64,000 bases of DNA. It comes from Mycobacteriaceae bacterium. Its GTDB lineage: Bacteria > Actinomycetota > Actinomycetes > Mycobacteriales > Mycobacteriaceae. Made by a program: the position numbers and the translations under genes. Position 1 is the first letter of the stretch. Each line of letters opens with the position of its first letter. This document shows, in pieces, positions 24,469 through 34,243 of the stretch. Location of the stretch: contig JAQYQB010000014.1 of NCBI GenBank assembly GCA_028726465.1, forward strand, positions 186,001-250,000, read 5' to 3'. The notes under the pieces are model-generated. The model searched no databases. It saw nothing but the letters and a program-made list of their open reading frames with translations, and was not told the origin of the DNA.

Positions 24469-25296
24469 GTGTCGTTTCGGCAGGTAATTGAGATGTCCGA
24501 CCTGGGGGATAGGCGCTACCGCGGGCCCGGGGTGCCCTCGGAGATGAAGCGCACCTTCGGCGGGCAGGTCGTCGGCCAGGCGCTGCAGGCGGCGCAGCAG
24601 ACCGTGGAAGGCAAGACGGCGAACTCGCTGCACGCGTATTTCGTCGGCGGCGGACTGTCTGCCGAGCCCATCGATTTCACCGTGCACACCATCCGGGACG
24701 GGCGCACCTTCAGCCACCGCCGGGTCACCGGCTGGCAGGGGGATAAGGAGATCGTGGAGATGCTGGTCAGCTTCCGCCGCCCCGGCGACCAGGGCCCGGA
24801 GCACGCCGCGCAGCTGCCGGACGTGCCGGGCCCGGAGGAGTGCCGCGCGAGCGCGGAGGATTGGCCGTCGTCCTCGCGCATCGTGTTGGGCGAGTGGAGC
24901 GACTGGGACGTGCTCATGGTCCCTGACGAGCACGACAATTCCCGCCACGCCCAGGACAAATACGGCGCCGGCGCGCGGCACATCTGGTTCCGCTACAACG
25001 CCGGGCTGGGCGACGACCCGGCCCTGAATCAGGTCGCGCTGTCCTACCTGTCGGATATGACCCTGCTGAACTCGACGCTGATTTCCCACCCCGAGGCCCG
25101 CGTGCAGATGGCCAGCCTCGACCACAGCCTCTGGTTCTTCGACGAGATCCGCGTCGACGAGTGGTTGCTCTACGAGCAGGACTCGCCGTTCGCCGGCGGC
25201 GGGCGCGGTTTCGCCCAGGGGCGGGTCTACCGCCAAGACGGGGCGCTGGTGGCCCAAGTGAGCCAGGAGGGGCTCATCCGTTGGCTGAAGGAATGA
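24469..25296 (+). CDS. tesB: Acyl-CoA thioesterase II (TesB family)
   Basis: A 275-residue double hot-dog thioesterase that hydrolyses acyl-CoA to free fatty acid and CoA. Motifs: FGGQVVGQALQAAQQTV and LHAYFVGGG in the first domain; SLDHSLWFFDEIRVDEWLLYE in the second, with the Asp of the active site. The GTG start giving VSFRQVIEM follows AAGGGAGTTTAGG; the frame extends further upstream without family similarity. It precedes the yebC-ruvCAB block, as in other corynebacteria. Length is normal. Confidence 0.93.
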   Translation: MSFRQVIEMSDLGDRRYRGPGVPSEMKRTFGGQVVGQALQAAQQTVEGKTANSLHAYFVGGGLSAEPIDFTVHTIRDGRTFSHRRVTGWQGDKEIVEMLVSFRRPGDQGPEHAAQLPDVPGPEECRASAEDWPSSSRIVLGEWSDWDVLMVPDEHDNSRHAQDKYGAGARHIWFRYNAGLGDDPALNQVALSYLSDMTLLNSTLISHPEARVQMASLDHSLWFFDEIRVDEWLLYEQDSPFAGGGRGFAQGRVYRQDGALVAQVSQEGLIRWLKE

Positions 25297-25349
25297 CCGA
25301 CTTGGGCCGCGTGTGCGGGGTCTTAGTGAGACGCGGCGACCGCGGCACG

Positions 25350-25355
25350 TATAAT
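25350..25355 (+). promoter_or_regulatory. Consensus -10 element TATAAT before yebC
   Basis: TATAAT lies 37 bases upstream of the yebC ribosome binding site region. The -35 at 17 bases spacing (TGAGAC) is weak, as usual in corynebacteria. Confidence 0.6.
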
Positions 25356-25392
25356 CGCGTTAGTTAAAACCAACTAGGAAGGGGCACACCTT

Positions 25393-26145
25393 ATGTCCGG
25401 CCACTCTAAATGGGCGACGACCAAGCATAAAAAAGCTGCCAACGACGCCAAGCGCGGCAAGGAATTTGCCAAGCTGATTAAGAACATCGAGGTGGCGGCG
25501 CGGACCGGCGGCGGCGATCCCGCGGCCAACCCGACGCTGGACGACATGATCAAGAAGGCCAAGAAGGCCTCCGTTCCCAACGACAACATCGAGCGCGCCC
25601 GCAAGCGCGGCTCCGGCGAGGAAGCCGGCGGCGCCGACTGGGAAAACATCATGTACGAAGGCTACGGCCCCAACGGCGTGGCCATGCTCATCGAGTGCCT
25701 GACCGATAACCGCAACCGCGCGGCTACCGAGGTGCGCACCGCCATGACCAAGAACGGCGGCAACCTGGGCGAGTCCGGCTCCGTGTCTTATATGTTCTCC
25801 CGCGTCGGCGTCGTCGTCGTCCAGAAGGGCGAGCTGGCCGAGGACGACCTGCTGCTGGCCGTGCTCGAGGCCGGCGCCGAAGAAGTCAACGACCGCGGCG
25901 AGCAGTTCGAGATCACCTGCCAGCCCGCCGACGTGCGCGCGGTGCGCACCGCCCTGGAAGAGGCGGAGATCTCCGTCGAGGACTCCGACACCGACTTCCG
26001 CCCGTCCGTCGAGGTTCCGCTCGGCGCTGACGATGCCAAGAAGATCTTCCGCCTCGTCGACGCTCTGGAAGACTCCGACGACGTGCAGAACGTCTACACC
26101 AACATGGATCTTAGCTACGAGGTCCTGGCCGAGCTCGAGGACTAA
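25393..26145 (+). CDS. YebC/PmpR (TACO1) family protein
   Basis: A 250-residue YebC family protein, identified by [25 protein letters not shown] at its start (given here only as the family landmark MSGHSKW) and the GYGPNGVAM and [12 protein letters not shown] motifs. Members have been described as DNA-binding regulators and, more recently, as translation factors that help ribosomes through proline-rich stretches. Full length. It stands in front of ruvCAB, conserved in many bacteria. AGGAAGGGG precedes the ATG. Confidence 0.95.
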   Translation: MSGHSKWATTKHKKAANDAKRGKEFAKLIKNIEVAARTGGGDPAANPTLDDMIKKAKKASVPNDNIERARKRGSGEEAGGADWENIMYEGYGPNGVAMLIECLTDNRNRAATEVRTAMTKNGGNLGESGSVSYMFSRVGVVVVQKGELAEDDLLLAVLEAGAEEVNDRGEQFEITCQPADVRAVRTALEEAEISVEDSDTDFRPSVEVPLGADDAKKIFRLVDALEDSDDVQNVYTNMDLSYEVLAELED

Positions 26146-26329
26146 TCAGCCGGCCCAGGTCTTAAGAACCTGATAATGGGGCAGTCGGGGCGAGTATTTC
26201 TTGCCGCGGCTGCCCTTGGTCGTGTCTGCCCGGCTCTTAACAACCGCGGCACCCAGGCTGGCCTGCCTGCCACGGCGCGTGTAGGATGCGTGATAAGGTA
26301 CTAGAACATATGTGTGACGGAGGTGACCG

Positions 26330-26914
26330 GTGAACCTGGAGGGCTTGCGCGTCATGGGCATCGACCCGGGCCTTACGCGCTGCGGCCTGTCGGTCGTACA
26401 GGCGGGCCGGGGCCGTGCCGTCATCCCCATCTCCGTCGGCGTGGTGCGCACGCCCGCGGACAAGGATCTCACCGAGCGCCTGCTGCGCCTGTCCAAGGCC
26501 GTGGCCGAGTGGATGGACGAGTACCAGCCGGACGTGGTGGCCATCGAGCGCGTCTTCGAACGCGGCAACGTCTCCACGGTCATGCAGACCGCTCACGCCG
26601 TCGGGGTCTTGGTGCTCGCCGCGGCCGAACGCGGCCTGGACGTGCACATGTACACCCCCTCGGAGGTCAAGAAGGCCGTTTCCGGCAACGGCCGCGCCGA
26701 CAAGAAGCAGATGACCGCCATGATCACCCGTATCCTGGGGCTGAGCGAGCCACCCAAGCCGGCCGATGCCGCCGACGCGCTAGCACTCGCCGTCAGCCAC
26801 TGCTGGCGCGCTCCGGCCCTGGCCCGCGCCGAGCAGGTGCGGGAGAGGACCCAGGCCCAGCGGCAAGCCCAACAGCAAGCCCTGGCGCGCGCCCGCTCCA
26901 CCCAGTCCGGCTAG
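26330..26914 (+). CDS. ruvC: Crossover junction endodeoxyribonuclease RuvC
   Basis: Cleaves Holliday junctions made by recombination and works with RuvAB. The 194-residue RNase H-fold protein shows the four acidic residues: Asp in [11 protein letters not shown], Glu in [11 protein letters not shown], and two Asp in [11 protein letters not shown]. It starts at GTG after GGAGGTGACC. The C-terminal Gln/Arg/Ala-rich tail (about 25 residues) extends beyond the usual core. First gene of ruvC-ruvA-ruvB. A -10-like TAGGAT is near 26282. Confidence 0.96.
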   Translation: MNLEGLRVMGIDPGLTRCGLSVVQAGRGRAVIPISVGVVRTPADKDLTERLLRLSKAVAEWMDEYQPDVVAIERVFERGNVSTVMQTAHAVGVLVLAAAERGLDVHMYTPSEVKKAVSGNGRADKKQMTAMITRILGLSEPPKPADAADALALAVSHCWRAPALARAEQVRERTQAQRQAQQQALARARSTQSG

Positions 26915-26992
26915 GCGGCAGGCCTAGCACCACGTCGCCCGAAACCTAAAAAACCTAGAACTCTACCCCCGGGAAGAAAGGACAACCCCGCC

Positions 26993-27610
26993 ATGATCGC
27001 ATCGCTGCGCGGAGAGGTTATCTCCATCGCGCTGGACCACGCCGTCATCGAATGCCAGGGCGTGGGCTACCTCGTGCACGCGGCCCCGCCCACCCTCGGC
27101 CGGCTGACCCGCGGGGAAGAGGCCTTCGTGCTGACCTCCATGGTGGTCAAGGAAGACTCCATGACCCTCTACGGCTTCGGCACCGCCGAGGACCGGGAGA
27201 TGTTCCACCTGCTGCAGTCCGTCTCGGGGCTCGGCCCGAAGCTGGCGCTGGCCGCACTGTCGGTGCTGGAGGCCAACGAGCTGGCGCAGGCGATTAGCCA
27301 GTCGGACGCCAAGCGCCTGCAGACCATCCCGGGCGTGGGCAAGCGCATGGCGGAGCGGCTAGCGCTCGAGCTCAAGGACAAGGTGGCAGGCTTCGCCGGG
27401 GCCGGCGCGGCCGCGGGCGAGGGCGCAGCCGCCGGCGGGGTCCCCGCGGCCAGCGAGCCGGTCGTCCAGCAGGTCACCGAGGCGCTGGTGGGCCTGGGCT
27501 TTACCGAAAAGGCCGCGGCCGGGGCCGTCGAGGCGATCGTCGCCGAGCAGCCCGATGCCGCCACGCCGGTGGTCCTGCGTAGCGCGCTGGCCCGGCTGGG
27601 CAAGAAATAA
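26993..27610 (+). CDS. ruvA: Holliday junction branch migration protein RuvA
   Basis: Binds Holliday junctions as a tetramer and loads the RuvB motor. The 205-residue protein has the N-terminal OB fold (CQGVGYLVHAAPP), two helix-hairpin-helix motifs (SVSGLGPKLALAAL and TIPGVGKRMAERLALEL), an Ala/Gly-rich flexible linker, and the C-terminal UBA-like domain III that contacts RuvB (VTEALVGLGFTEKAAAGAV). An AAGAAAGGA site precedes the ATG. Confidence 0.97.
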   Translation: MIASLRGEVISIALDHAVIECQGVGYLVHAAPPTLGRLTRGEEAFVLTSMVVKEDSMTLYGFGTAEDREMFHLLQSVSGLGPKLALAALSVLEANELAQAISQSDAKRLQTIPGVGKRMAERLALELKDKVAGFAGAGAAAGEGAAAGGVPAASEPVVQQVTEALVGLGFTEKAAAGAVEAIVAEQPDAATPVVLRSALARLGKK

Positions 27611-27653
27611 GTAGGCGCACGCCAGGGGTTCACGACGGGTAGGGTGTTAGGAC

Positions 27654-28751
27654 ATGTCAGATATTGAGCGCACCGAGTTTCAGCTGCCAGACGGGCTAGA
27701 AGCCGCCCGGCAGGGCAGCGCGCAGGCGGCGGAGCGCCGCAACGACGACGTCGACGGGCACGCGCAGCAGGGCGAGCGCGACATCGAGCGCTCCCTGCGC
27801 CCGAAGAGCCTGGACGAGTTCATCGGGCAACCGAAGGTCCGCGAGCAGCTCTCGCTGGTGCTGCAGGGCGCGAAGAAGCGCGGCGTGACCCCGGACCACG
27901 TGCTGCTGTCCGGCCCGCCCGGGCTGGGCAAGACCACCATGGCCATGATCGTCGCCCAGGAGCTGGGCACCAGCCTGCGGATGACCTCGGGCCCGGCGCT
28001 GGAGCGCGCCGGCGATCTGGCCGCCATGCTCTCCAACCTCATGGAGGGCGACGTGCTCTTTATCGACGAGATTCACCGCATCGCGCGCCCGGCCGAGGAA
28101 ATGCTGTACATGGCCATGGAGGACTTCCGGATCGACGTCATCGTGGGCAAGGGCCCGGGTGCGACCTCCATCCCACTGGAGATCCCGCCGTTTACCCTGG
28201 TGGGTGCGACCACCCGCGCCGGCATGCTGACCGGCCCGCTGCGGGACCGCTTCGGGTTTACCGCGCAGATGGAGTTCTACGACACCGCGGATCTGACCCG
28301 GGTTATCAAGCGCGCCGCGCAGATCCTCGACGTGGACATCACGCGGGAGGCCGCCGTGGAAATCGGCTCGCGCTCGCGGGGTACCCCGCGTATCGCCAAC
28401 CGCCTGCTGCGCCGCGTGCGCGACTACGCCGAGGTCAACGGCGACGGCGAGATCGATCTGGCGGCCGCGCAGGGGGCCTTGGCCGTCTTCGACGTGGATG
28501 AGATGGGCCTGGACCGCCTGGACCGGGCGGTCCTGCACGCGCTCATCGAAGGCCACAACGGCGGGCCCGTCGGCGTGAACACCTTGGCCATCGCCGTGGG
28601 GGAGGAGCCCTCCACCGTCGAGGAGGTCTGCGAGCCCTACCTCGTGCGCGCCGGCATGATCGCGCGCACCGGGCGCGGGCGCGTGGCCACGGCGGCGGCC
28701 TGGCAGCACCTGGGGCTGACCCCGCCCGACGGGGCGATTGGCCTGTTTTAA
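27654..28751 (+). CDS. ruvB: Holliday junction branch migration ATPase RuvB
   Basis: Hexameric AAA+ motor that drives branch migration with RuvA. The 365-residue protein has Walker [13 protein letters not shown], Walker [10 protein letters not shown], sensor 1 [19 protein letters not shown] with the arginine finger, sensor 2 [18 protein letters not shown], and the C-terminal winged helix (residues about 290-360). The N terminus is about 30 residues longer than in E. coli, common in Actinobacteria. It lies 43 bases after ruvA. Confidence 0.97.
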   Translation: MSDIERTEFQLPDGLEAARQGSAQAAERRNDDVDGHAQQGERDIERSLRPKSLDEFIGQPKVREQLSLVLQGAKKRGVTPDHVLLSGPPGLGKTTMAMIVAQELGTSLRMTSGPALERAGDLAAMLSNLMEGDVLFIDEIHRIARPAEEMLYMAMEDFRIDVIVGKGPGATSIPLEIPPFTLVGATTRAGMLTGPLRDRFGFTAQMEFYDTADLTRVIKRAAQILDVDITREAAVEIGSRSRGTPRIANRLLRRVRDYAEVNGDGEIDLAAAQGALAVFDVDEMGLDRLDRAVLHALIEGHNGGPVGVNTLAIAVGEEPSTVEEVCEPYLVRAGMIARTGRGRVATAAAWQHLGLTPPDGAIGLF

Positions 28752-28817
28752 TAGATTCTTACTGCCAAACGGCGTTTGATTAACAGTTAAACTGAAATTT
28801 CTGGCACACTGGACGGT

Positions 28818-29165
28818 ATGGAACTAGTACTATTTATCGTCCTCGTTGTCCTTCTAGTCCTGCCTACCTTCTTCGCAATGCGCAAGCAGCGCCAGCGCCA
28901 GAAGGAAGTTGCCGCCTTCCAGGCCTCGCTGACCCCGGGTAAGCGCGTCGTGACCGCCGGCGGCATCCACGGCACCGTGACCGCGGTGCGCGAAGGGGAT
29001 ATCGACCTGGAGGTCGCCCGCGGCATGATCATCACCGTCGACAAGATGGGCATCCTGCGCGCGGCCAACACCGCCCCGAACGTGGTGGGTGATGCCCCGG
29101 CCGATCCGCAGCAGACCGACTTCCACCCCGACGACAACCCGCGCAACCCGGACGAGCGGAACTAG
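28818..29165 (+). CDS. yajC: Preprotein translocase subunit YajC
   Basis: A 115-residue accessory subunit of SecDF in the Sec translocon. A single N-terminal transmembrane helix (LVLFIVLVVLLVLPTFFAM) is followed by the basic RKQRQRQKE stretch and a small beta domain (GKRVVTAGGIHGTVTAV). It is followed by a terminator and a 260-base spacer, so secD probably has its own promoter. In front of it are two small palindromes, AAACGGCGTTT (28767) and TTAACAGTTAA (28780). Confidence 0.94.
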   Translation: MELVLFIVLVVLLVLPTFFAMRKQRQRQKEVAAFQASLTPGKRVVTAGGIHGTVTAVREGDIDLEVARGMIITVDKMGILRAANTAPNVVGDAPADPQQTDFHPDDNPRNPDERN

Positions 29166-29200
29166 GTCAAGCGGACCCGCCCGTCCTGGATTCCACTCAC

Positions 29201-29249
29201 CGCCCGCCTTGGGCGTGCCGAGCGCACGCCACCGGCAGGCGGATTTTTT
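29201..29249 (+). terminator. Intrinsic terminator after yajC
   Basis: An inner stem GGCGTGC/GCACGCC with a five-base loop is enclosed by an outer CCGCC/GGCGG stem, followed by ATTTTTTC. It ends the ruv-yajC transcript before secD. Confidence 0.8.
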
Positions 29250-29425
29250 CTATTTTCCCCGCACTGTGATCGTTGTCATGGTCACACTATGCGCTTTTCT
29301 GGCTCCCTGTTGAGGTTTTGCCAGCGATATGACGTACCATGATGGATCGTGTTCGCTCCTTTCACCGTTAAAGGTAGCGATTTTTACTTAGCCCTGTAAC
29401 TTGCAATGCACAGGAGATTGTATTC

Positions 29426-31330
29426 GTGTCCGCTCCTCACAAAGGCGCCATCAACAACGCCAGTAGGAAATGGCCGAAGCGCGCCATCATGCTCTTCGTC
29501 GTCATCCTGCTGGCGGTGTGGGCGCTCGTATTCTTTACTGGCGATCGCACCGCCAGCACCAAACTCGGCATCGACCTGCAGGGTGGTACCCGCGTCACGC
29601 TGGTCCCGCAGGGCGAAGAACCGACCCAGGACCAGCTGCAACAGGCTCGCGAGATCCTGGAACAGCGCGTCAACGGCATGGGCGTGTCCGGATCCGAGGT
29701 AGTCATCAACGGCAACACCCTGGTCATTACCGTCCCGGGCGAGGACACCCAGGAAGCGCAGTCGGTGGGCCAGACCTCGCAGCTGCTCTTCCGCCCGGTG
29801 GCCGAACAGCCCACCCCGGACATGACCAAGCTGCTGCCGGAGATGGAAGACATGGCCAACCGCTGGGTCAAGTACGGCGTCTTGAGCAAGGATGAGGCGA
29901 ACCAGTCCCTGAAGCGCGTGACCGACGCCATCAACCAGGCTAACGAGCAGGCCGAGGGCCAGGGCTCGAACAACACCAAGGTGGATGAGAAGAAGGTCAG
30001 CGCCGAGCCGCTGCCGGAGCCGGAGAACTCCCTGGAGCAGGCGGAGCGCCGCGAAGAGATGACCGACATGCTGCTCAAGGACCGCCAGTCGGAGGACCCG
30101 ACCACGCTGTCCGCGGCCTCGGCTCTGATGACCTGCACCCAGGACACGGATCCCCTGGCGGGCGCGGACGATCCCGCCAAGCCGCTGGTGACCTGTGACT
30201 ACTCGCAGGGCATGCCGTACATCCTGGACCCGGCCCCGCTGCTGGACGGCGTCGAGGATCCGAACGGCACCCGCCTGACCGGCTCGGAAATCGACACGGA
30301 TTCCCCGATCGACGGCGGCCTCAACCCGGACACCGGCCAGATGCAGATCAGCTTCTCCTTCCAGACCGGCGACGGCCCGAACGGCTCGGCCACCTGGGCC
30401 AAGCTGACCGAGGAGTACCTTCAGAAGCAGATCGCCATCACCCTGGACTCCGGGGTCATCTCCGCGCCGCAGATTCAGGGCGCGACCCCGTACGGCTCGG
30501 CCACCTCGATTACCGGTGACTTCAGCCAGGAAGAGGCGCAGTCGTTGGCCAACAACCTGCGCTACGGCGCGCTGCCGCTGTCGTTTGTCGGCGAAAACGG
30601 CGAGCCGGGCGGCACCACCGAGACGGTCCCGCCGTCGCTGGGCCACGCCGCCCTGCAGGCCGGCCTCATCGCCGGCCTGGTCGGCCTGATTCTGGTTCTG
30701 GCCTACTCGATCTACTACTACCGCGCCTTCGCCTTCGTCTCCTTCCTGACGCTGGTCGGCGCCATGGCCCTGACCTACGGCTCCCTGGTGCTGCTGGGCC
30801 GCTGGGTCGGCTACTCGCTGGACCTGTCCGGCATCGCCGGCCTGATCATCGGTGTCGGCGCCATGGCCGACTCCTTCGTGGTCTACTACGAACGCATCAA
30901 GGACGAGATCCTGGAAGGCCGCACCTTCCGATCTGCGACCACCAAGGCCTGGGAGCGGGCGCGCACCACCATCGTGACCGGTAACGCCGTCACGCTGATC
31001 GGCTCCGTGGTCGTCTACTTCCTGGCCATCGGCGAGGTCAAGGGCTTCGCCTTCACCCTGGGCCTGACCACCGTCTTCGACCTGGTCGTCTCCTTCCTCA
31101 TCACCGCGCCGCTGATGATGCTGGCCGCCCGCAAGCCGGTCTTCGCCAAGCCGTCCATGAACGGCCTCGGCGGCATCTTCGCACTGGCCGAAGAAAACCG
31201 GGCGAAGGGCCACTATGGTAAGACGCATCCGCGCGGCGACCAGGCCGCGGACGCTCAAGACACGAAGCCTGAGCACACCGAGCGCACCGTACGCAGCAAG
31301 CGCAACGAGCAGGGCGAGGAGAACAACTAA
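29426..31330 (+). CDS. secD: Protein translocase subunit SecD
   Basis: A 634-residue membrane protein of the RND superfamily that uses the proton motive force, together with SecF, to pull exported proteins out of the Sec channel. One N-terminal helix precedes a large extracytoplasmic P1 domain (LGIDLQGGTRVTL opening), then five C-terminal helices. Conserved motifs include the VISAPQIQG region and GLIIGVGAMADSFVVYYERIKDE. The P1 domain has a charged insert rich in Glu/Asn (around residues 150-215), typical of actinobacterial SecD. It starts at GTG after AGGAGA. Its stop overlaps secF by one base. Confidence 0.96.
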   Translation: MSAPHKGAINNASRKWPKRAIMLFVVILLAVWALVFFTGDRTASTKLGIDLQGGTRVTLVPQGEEPTQDQLQQAREILEQRVNGMGVSGSEVVINGNTLVITVPGEDTQEAQSVGQTSQLLFRPVAEQPTPDMTKLLPEMEDMANRWVKYGVLSKDEANQSLKRVTDAINQANEQAEGQGSNNTKVDEKKVSAEPLPEPENSLEQAERREEMTDMLLKDRQSEDPTTLSAASALMTCTQDTDPLAGADDPAKPLVTCDYSQGMPYILDPAPLLDGVEDPNGTRLTGSEIDTDSPIDGGLNPDTGQMQISFSFQTGDGPNGSATWAKLTEEYLQKQIAITLDSGVISAPQIQGATPYGSATSITGDFSQEEAQSLANNLRYGALPLSFVGENGEPGGTTETVPPSLGHAALQAGLIAGLVGLILVLAYSIYYYRAFAFVSFLTLVGAMALTYGSLVLLGRWVGYSLDLSGIAGLIIGVGAMADSFVVYYERIKDEILEGRTFRSATTKAWERARTTIVTGNAVTLIGSVVVYFLAIGEVKGFAFTLGLTTVFDLVVSFLITAPLMMLAARKPVFAKPSMNGLGGIFALAEENRAKGHYGKTHPRGDQAADAQDTKPEHTERTVRSKRNEQGEENN

Positions 31331-32496
31331 TGGCTAAGAACAAGATTTCCCGGTTGGATCGCCTCTACTCCGACGAGGGCGGCATCGACTTCATCGGCCG
31401 GACGAAGCTGTGGTACTCGATCACCATCGGCCTGCTGGTCGTGTCCATCGCCGCTATCCTCATCCGCGGCTTCAGCCTCTCGCTGGACTTCGAGGGCGGC
31501 ACCACCGTGACCATGCCGGCCGCGGACCTGGTGGAAGAGGAGGTCGGCCAGACCTTCGAGGAAGCCACCGGCGTAGAACCCGAGCAGGTCCAGATCGTCG
31601 GCTCCGGCGCCTCCGAGACGCTGGAGATCACCTCCGAGCGCCTGAGCCAGGAGCAGGTCGACAACGCCCGGCAGGCCATCTACGAGGAGTACCAGCCGGA
31701 AAACGCCGAGGGCGAGGCCACCCCGGACGCCATCGGTACCTCCACCGTTTCTGAGTCCTGGGGCTCCTCGATTACCGAGCGCATGATCATCGCGATGGTG
31801 GTCTTCCTCATCGCGGCGACCGTCTACGTTGCCATCCGCCTGCAGCGCACCATGGCGTTCGCGGCCATCCTCGCGCTGATTGTCGACGGCGTCATCATCG
31901 CCGGCATCTACGCCCTGTTCGGGCTCGAGGTTTCCCCGGCCGTCATCATCGGTCTGCTGACCGTGCTGACCTTCTCCATCTACGACTCCGTGATCGTCTT
32001 CGACAAGGTCAACGAGAACACCCAGGGCATTTTGGGGCAGCGCAAACACACCTACGGCGAACAGGCCAACCTGGCCATCAACCAGACCGTGATGCGTTCT
32101 ATCTCCACCTCGGTGATTTCCGCCCTGCCGATTATCGCCCTCTTCGTGGTCGCGGTCTGGCTGATGGGCATCGGCACGCTCAAGGACCTGGCACTGATCC
32201 AGCTCATCGGCGTTATCGAGGGCATCTTCTCCTCTCTGTTCCTGGCCACCCCGCTGCTGGTCAGCATGGTCAACCGGAAGAAGGAATTCCGCCGCCACAA
32301 CGGCGAGGTGGAGCGCTACCGTTCGGGCGAGGCTGACGAGGAGCTCGACCCCGAGGAAAGCGGCGCGAAGCGCACCGTGGCCTCTCCGGTGACGGCGTCG
32401 GCTAACGACGACATCGCCGAATCCAGCGACGACCACGGCCCGCGCCCCGGCGAGGGCACTACCGGCTCCGGCGCCACCTGGCGCCCGGGACAGTAG
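31330..32496 (+). CDS. secF: Protein translocase subunit SecF
   Basis: A 388-residue partner of SecD with six transmembrane helices. It has the FEGGTTVTMP opening of the periplasmic domain and the conserved TVLTFSIYDSVIVFDKVNEN in the fourth helix region. The C terminus is a polar acidic tail of about 70 residues. Translation is coupled to secD by a TAATG overlap. A strong terminator follows. Confidence 0.97.
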   Translation: MAKNKISRLDRLYSDEGGIDFIGRTKLWYSITIGLLVVSIAAILIRGFSLSLDFEGGTTVTMPAADLVEEEVGQTFEEATGVEPEQVQIVGSGASETLEITSERLSQEQVDNARQAIYEEYQPENAEGEATPDAIGTSTVSESWGSSITERMIIAMVVFLIAATVYVAIRLQRTMAFAAILALIVDGVIIAGIYALFGLEVSPAVIIGLLTVLTFSIYDSVIVFDKVNENTQGILGQRKHTYGEQANLAINQTVMRSISTSVISALPIIALFVVAVWLMGIGTLKDLALIQLIGVIEGIFSSLFLATPLLVSMVNRKKEFRRHNGEVERYRSGEADEELDPEESGAKRTVASPVTASANDDIAESSDDHGPRPGEGTTGSGATWRPGQ

Positions 32497-32528
32497 CCCG
32501 GCCTAGGTAGTTCACGGTCAGTTTCTCT

Positions 32529-32556
32529 CCCCGGGGGCTTTGACCCCCGGGGTTTT
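32529..32556 (+). terminator. Intrinsic terminator after secF
   Basis: A perfect 9-bp stem CCCCGGGGG/CCCCCGGGG with loop CTTTGA is followed by TTTT. Confidence 0.92.
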
Positions 32557-32590
32557 GCAATCGGTAGTCTCAGGTAGGAGTTAGCCCGAA

Positions 32591-34243
32591 ATGGGAAGTG
32601 GAGTCAACAAGAATCCAACGCGGTGGCGTCTGGCAGCTGCGGGCCTGGCCGCCAGCCTGGCGCTGGGCCTGGCAGCCTGCGGGCAGGGGGAGGAGCCGGC
32701 CGAGGAGGAAGGCACCGCCTCCAGCGACCATTTCGGCTACCAGACCTCCTCGGAGCTGGTGACCACCAACGCCGGCACCGCCTTCGGCTCCGCCGGCAGC
32801 GTGGCGCAGCTGTCCAGCCGCCTGTACCCGGCCGCCTTCGTGCCGGGCCCGCGCGGGCAGATGATCCCGAACACGGACCTGGTCCAGGCCCAGGAGCTCA
32901 ACCCCGGCTCCGAGGACGAGTCCAAGTCGGTGCTCTACACGCTCAGCGACGACGCGAAATTCTCCGACGGCCAGCCGGTGACCTGCGTGGACTACCTGCT
33001 GGCGTATACGGCCGGCACCATGCAGGAAACCTTCGGCTCCCACATGCCGCTGGCCCAGGACATCCAGCAGTTCAAGTGCGCACCGGAGAACAAGGTCTTC
33101 GAGGTCGTCTTCGCCCCGGGCACCGGCCAGCGCTGGCGCGGGCTGTTCGGACCGGGCACGGTGATGCCGGCCCACGCTATCGCCAAGAAGCTGGGCATGG
33201 ACTCCCAGGAGCTGACCAACGCCTTGTACTCGCAGGATCCCACGGTGCTGGAGGAGGTCGCGCGCATCTGGCGCTTCGACTTCCAGTTGGCCGAGTTCGA
33301 TCCGGAACTGCAGGTCTCCTTTGGCCCGTATGTCATCGACCACGTGGGCGAGAGCGGGGAAGTGGTCCTGGAACGCAACCCGCACTTCTTCGGCAACGAG
33401 GCCGAGATCGCCCCGGTGACCGTCTGGCCCGCGGACGCGGATTCCGGCGCGCTGAAGGACGCCGGGACCCTTGGCGTGGTTGACTCCCGCGCGGCGAACC
33501 CTGCCTGGCTGGACCGCGACGCGGCCGATAACCCTTATGAGATTGAGCCGGTCGTCGGCGATCTGACCGAGTCGCTGGTCCTGTCGGAGTACGGCTTGTT
33601 CGCGCAGGAGGAGCCGCGGCGGGCCTTCTCCGAGTGCATCGACCAGGCCGCGCTCGCCAAGCTCAGCTCCGCCGAGTCCGGCGTGGAGGTCCCGCCGGTC
33701 TACCAGCACGTCCTGCGGCACAACGACCCCATCGGCAAGTACCTGAAGCGGGCCGTCGAGCCGCACGTGGGCACCGACAACGCCATCGCCCAGACGCTGA
33801 GCGGGCAGACCATCCGCATCGGCTACCTGGGCCCCAACGACCGCTATGCGGCCATGGTGGAAAAGATCTCGGAGACCTGCCAGCCGGCCGGGATCACGGT
33901 CGAGGACGTGAGCGCGGAGAACACCTCGCAGTACATGCTCAACCCGGATCCGGAAACGGGCCTGCCCGCCATCGACGCCTTCCTGGGGCCTATCGATCCG
34001 CTCACCGAATTCTCGACCGCGGAGCCGCGGATTTCGAATGTGGAAGAGCTCAACAAGGCCGAGGCCGAGCAGTGGCAGACGGTGCGGACCATCCCGCTGG
34101 CTGCGCAACCGAAGACCTTCGTGGTCCGCAACGATGTCAAACACGTGGTACCGTACACTGGGCTGGCGGGAATCGGTTGGAATATGGACAGGTGGGCGCT
34201 GATCCCCGAAGGCGCCACTGAATCGAAATCGAAGGATAATTAA
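32591..34243 (+). CDS. Peptide ABC transporter substrate-binding lipoprotein (SBP family 5), DciAE-like
   Basis: A 550-residue exported lipoprotein with a signal peptide and lipobox LAAC (Cys about residue 34), then a type-5 solute-binding fold (oligopeptide/dipeptide type): FGYQTSSELVTTNAG, the SVLYTLSDDAKFSDGQPVTCVDY region common to OppA/DppA proteins, and FGPYVIDHVG. The gene between secF and apt is conserved in Corynebacterium, where it has been called dciAE, and in M. tuberculosis (Rv2585c). No permease or ATPase genes are next to it, so it must share a transporter encoded elsewhere or have another role. The apt start codon follows its stop without spacing. Confidence 0.9.
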   Translation: MGSGVNKNPTRWRLAAAGLAASLALGLAACGQGEEPAEEEGTASSDHFGYQTSSELVTTNAGTAFGSAGSVAQLSSRLYPAAFVPGPRGQMIPNTDLVQAQELNPGSEDESKSVLYTLSDDAKFSDGQPVTCVDYLLAYTAGTMQETFGSHMPLAQDIQQFKCAPENKVFEVVFAPGTGQRWRGLFGPGTVMPAHAIAKKLGMDSQELTNALYSQDPTVLEEVARIWRFDFQLAEFDPELQVSFGPYVIDHVGESGEVVLERNPHFFGNEAEIAPVTVWPADADSGALKDAGTLGVVDSRAANPAWLDRDAADNPYEIEPVVGDLTESLVLSEYGLFAQEEPRRAFSECIDQAALAKLSSAESGVEVPPVYQHVLRHNDPIGKYLKRAVEPHVGTDNAIAQTLSGQTIRIGYLGPNDRYAAMVEKISETCQPAGITVEDVSAENTSQYMLNPDPETGLPAIDAFLGPIDPLTEFSTAEPRISNVEELNKAEAEQWQTVRTIPLAAQPKTFVVRNDVKHVVPYTGLAGIGWNMDRWALIPEGATESKSKDN

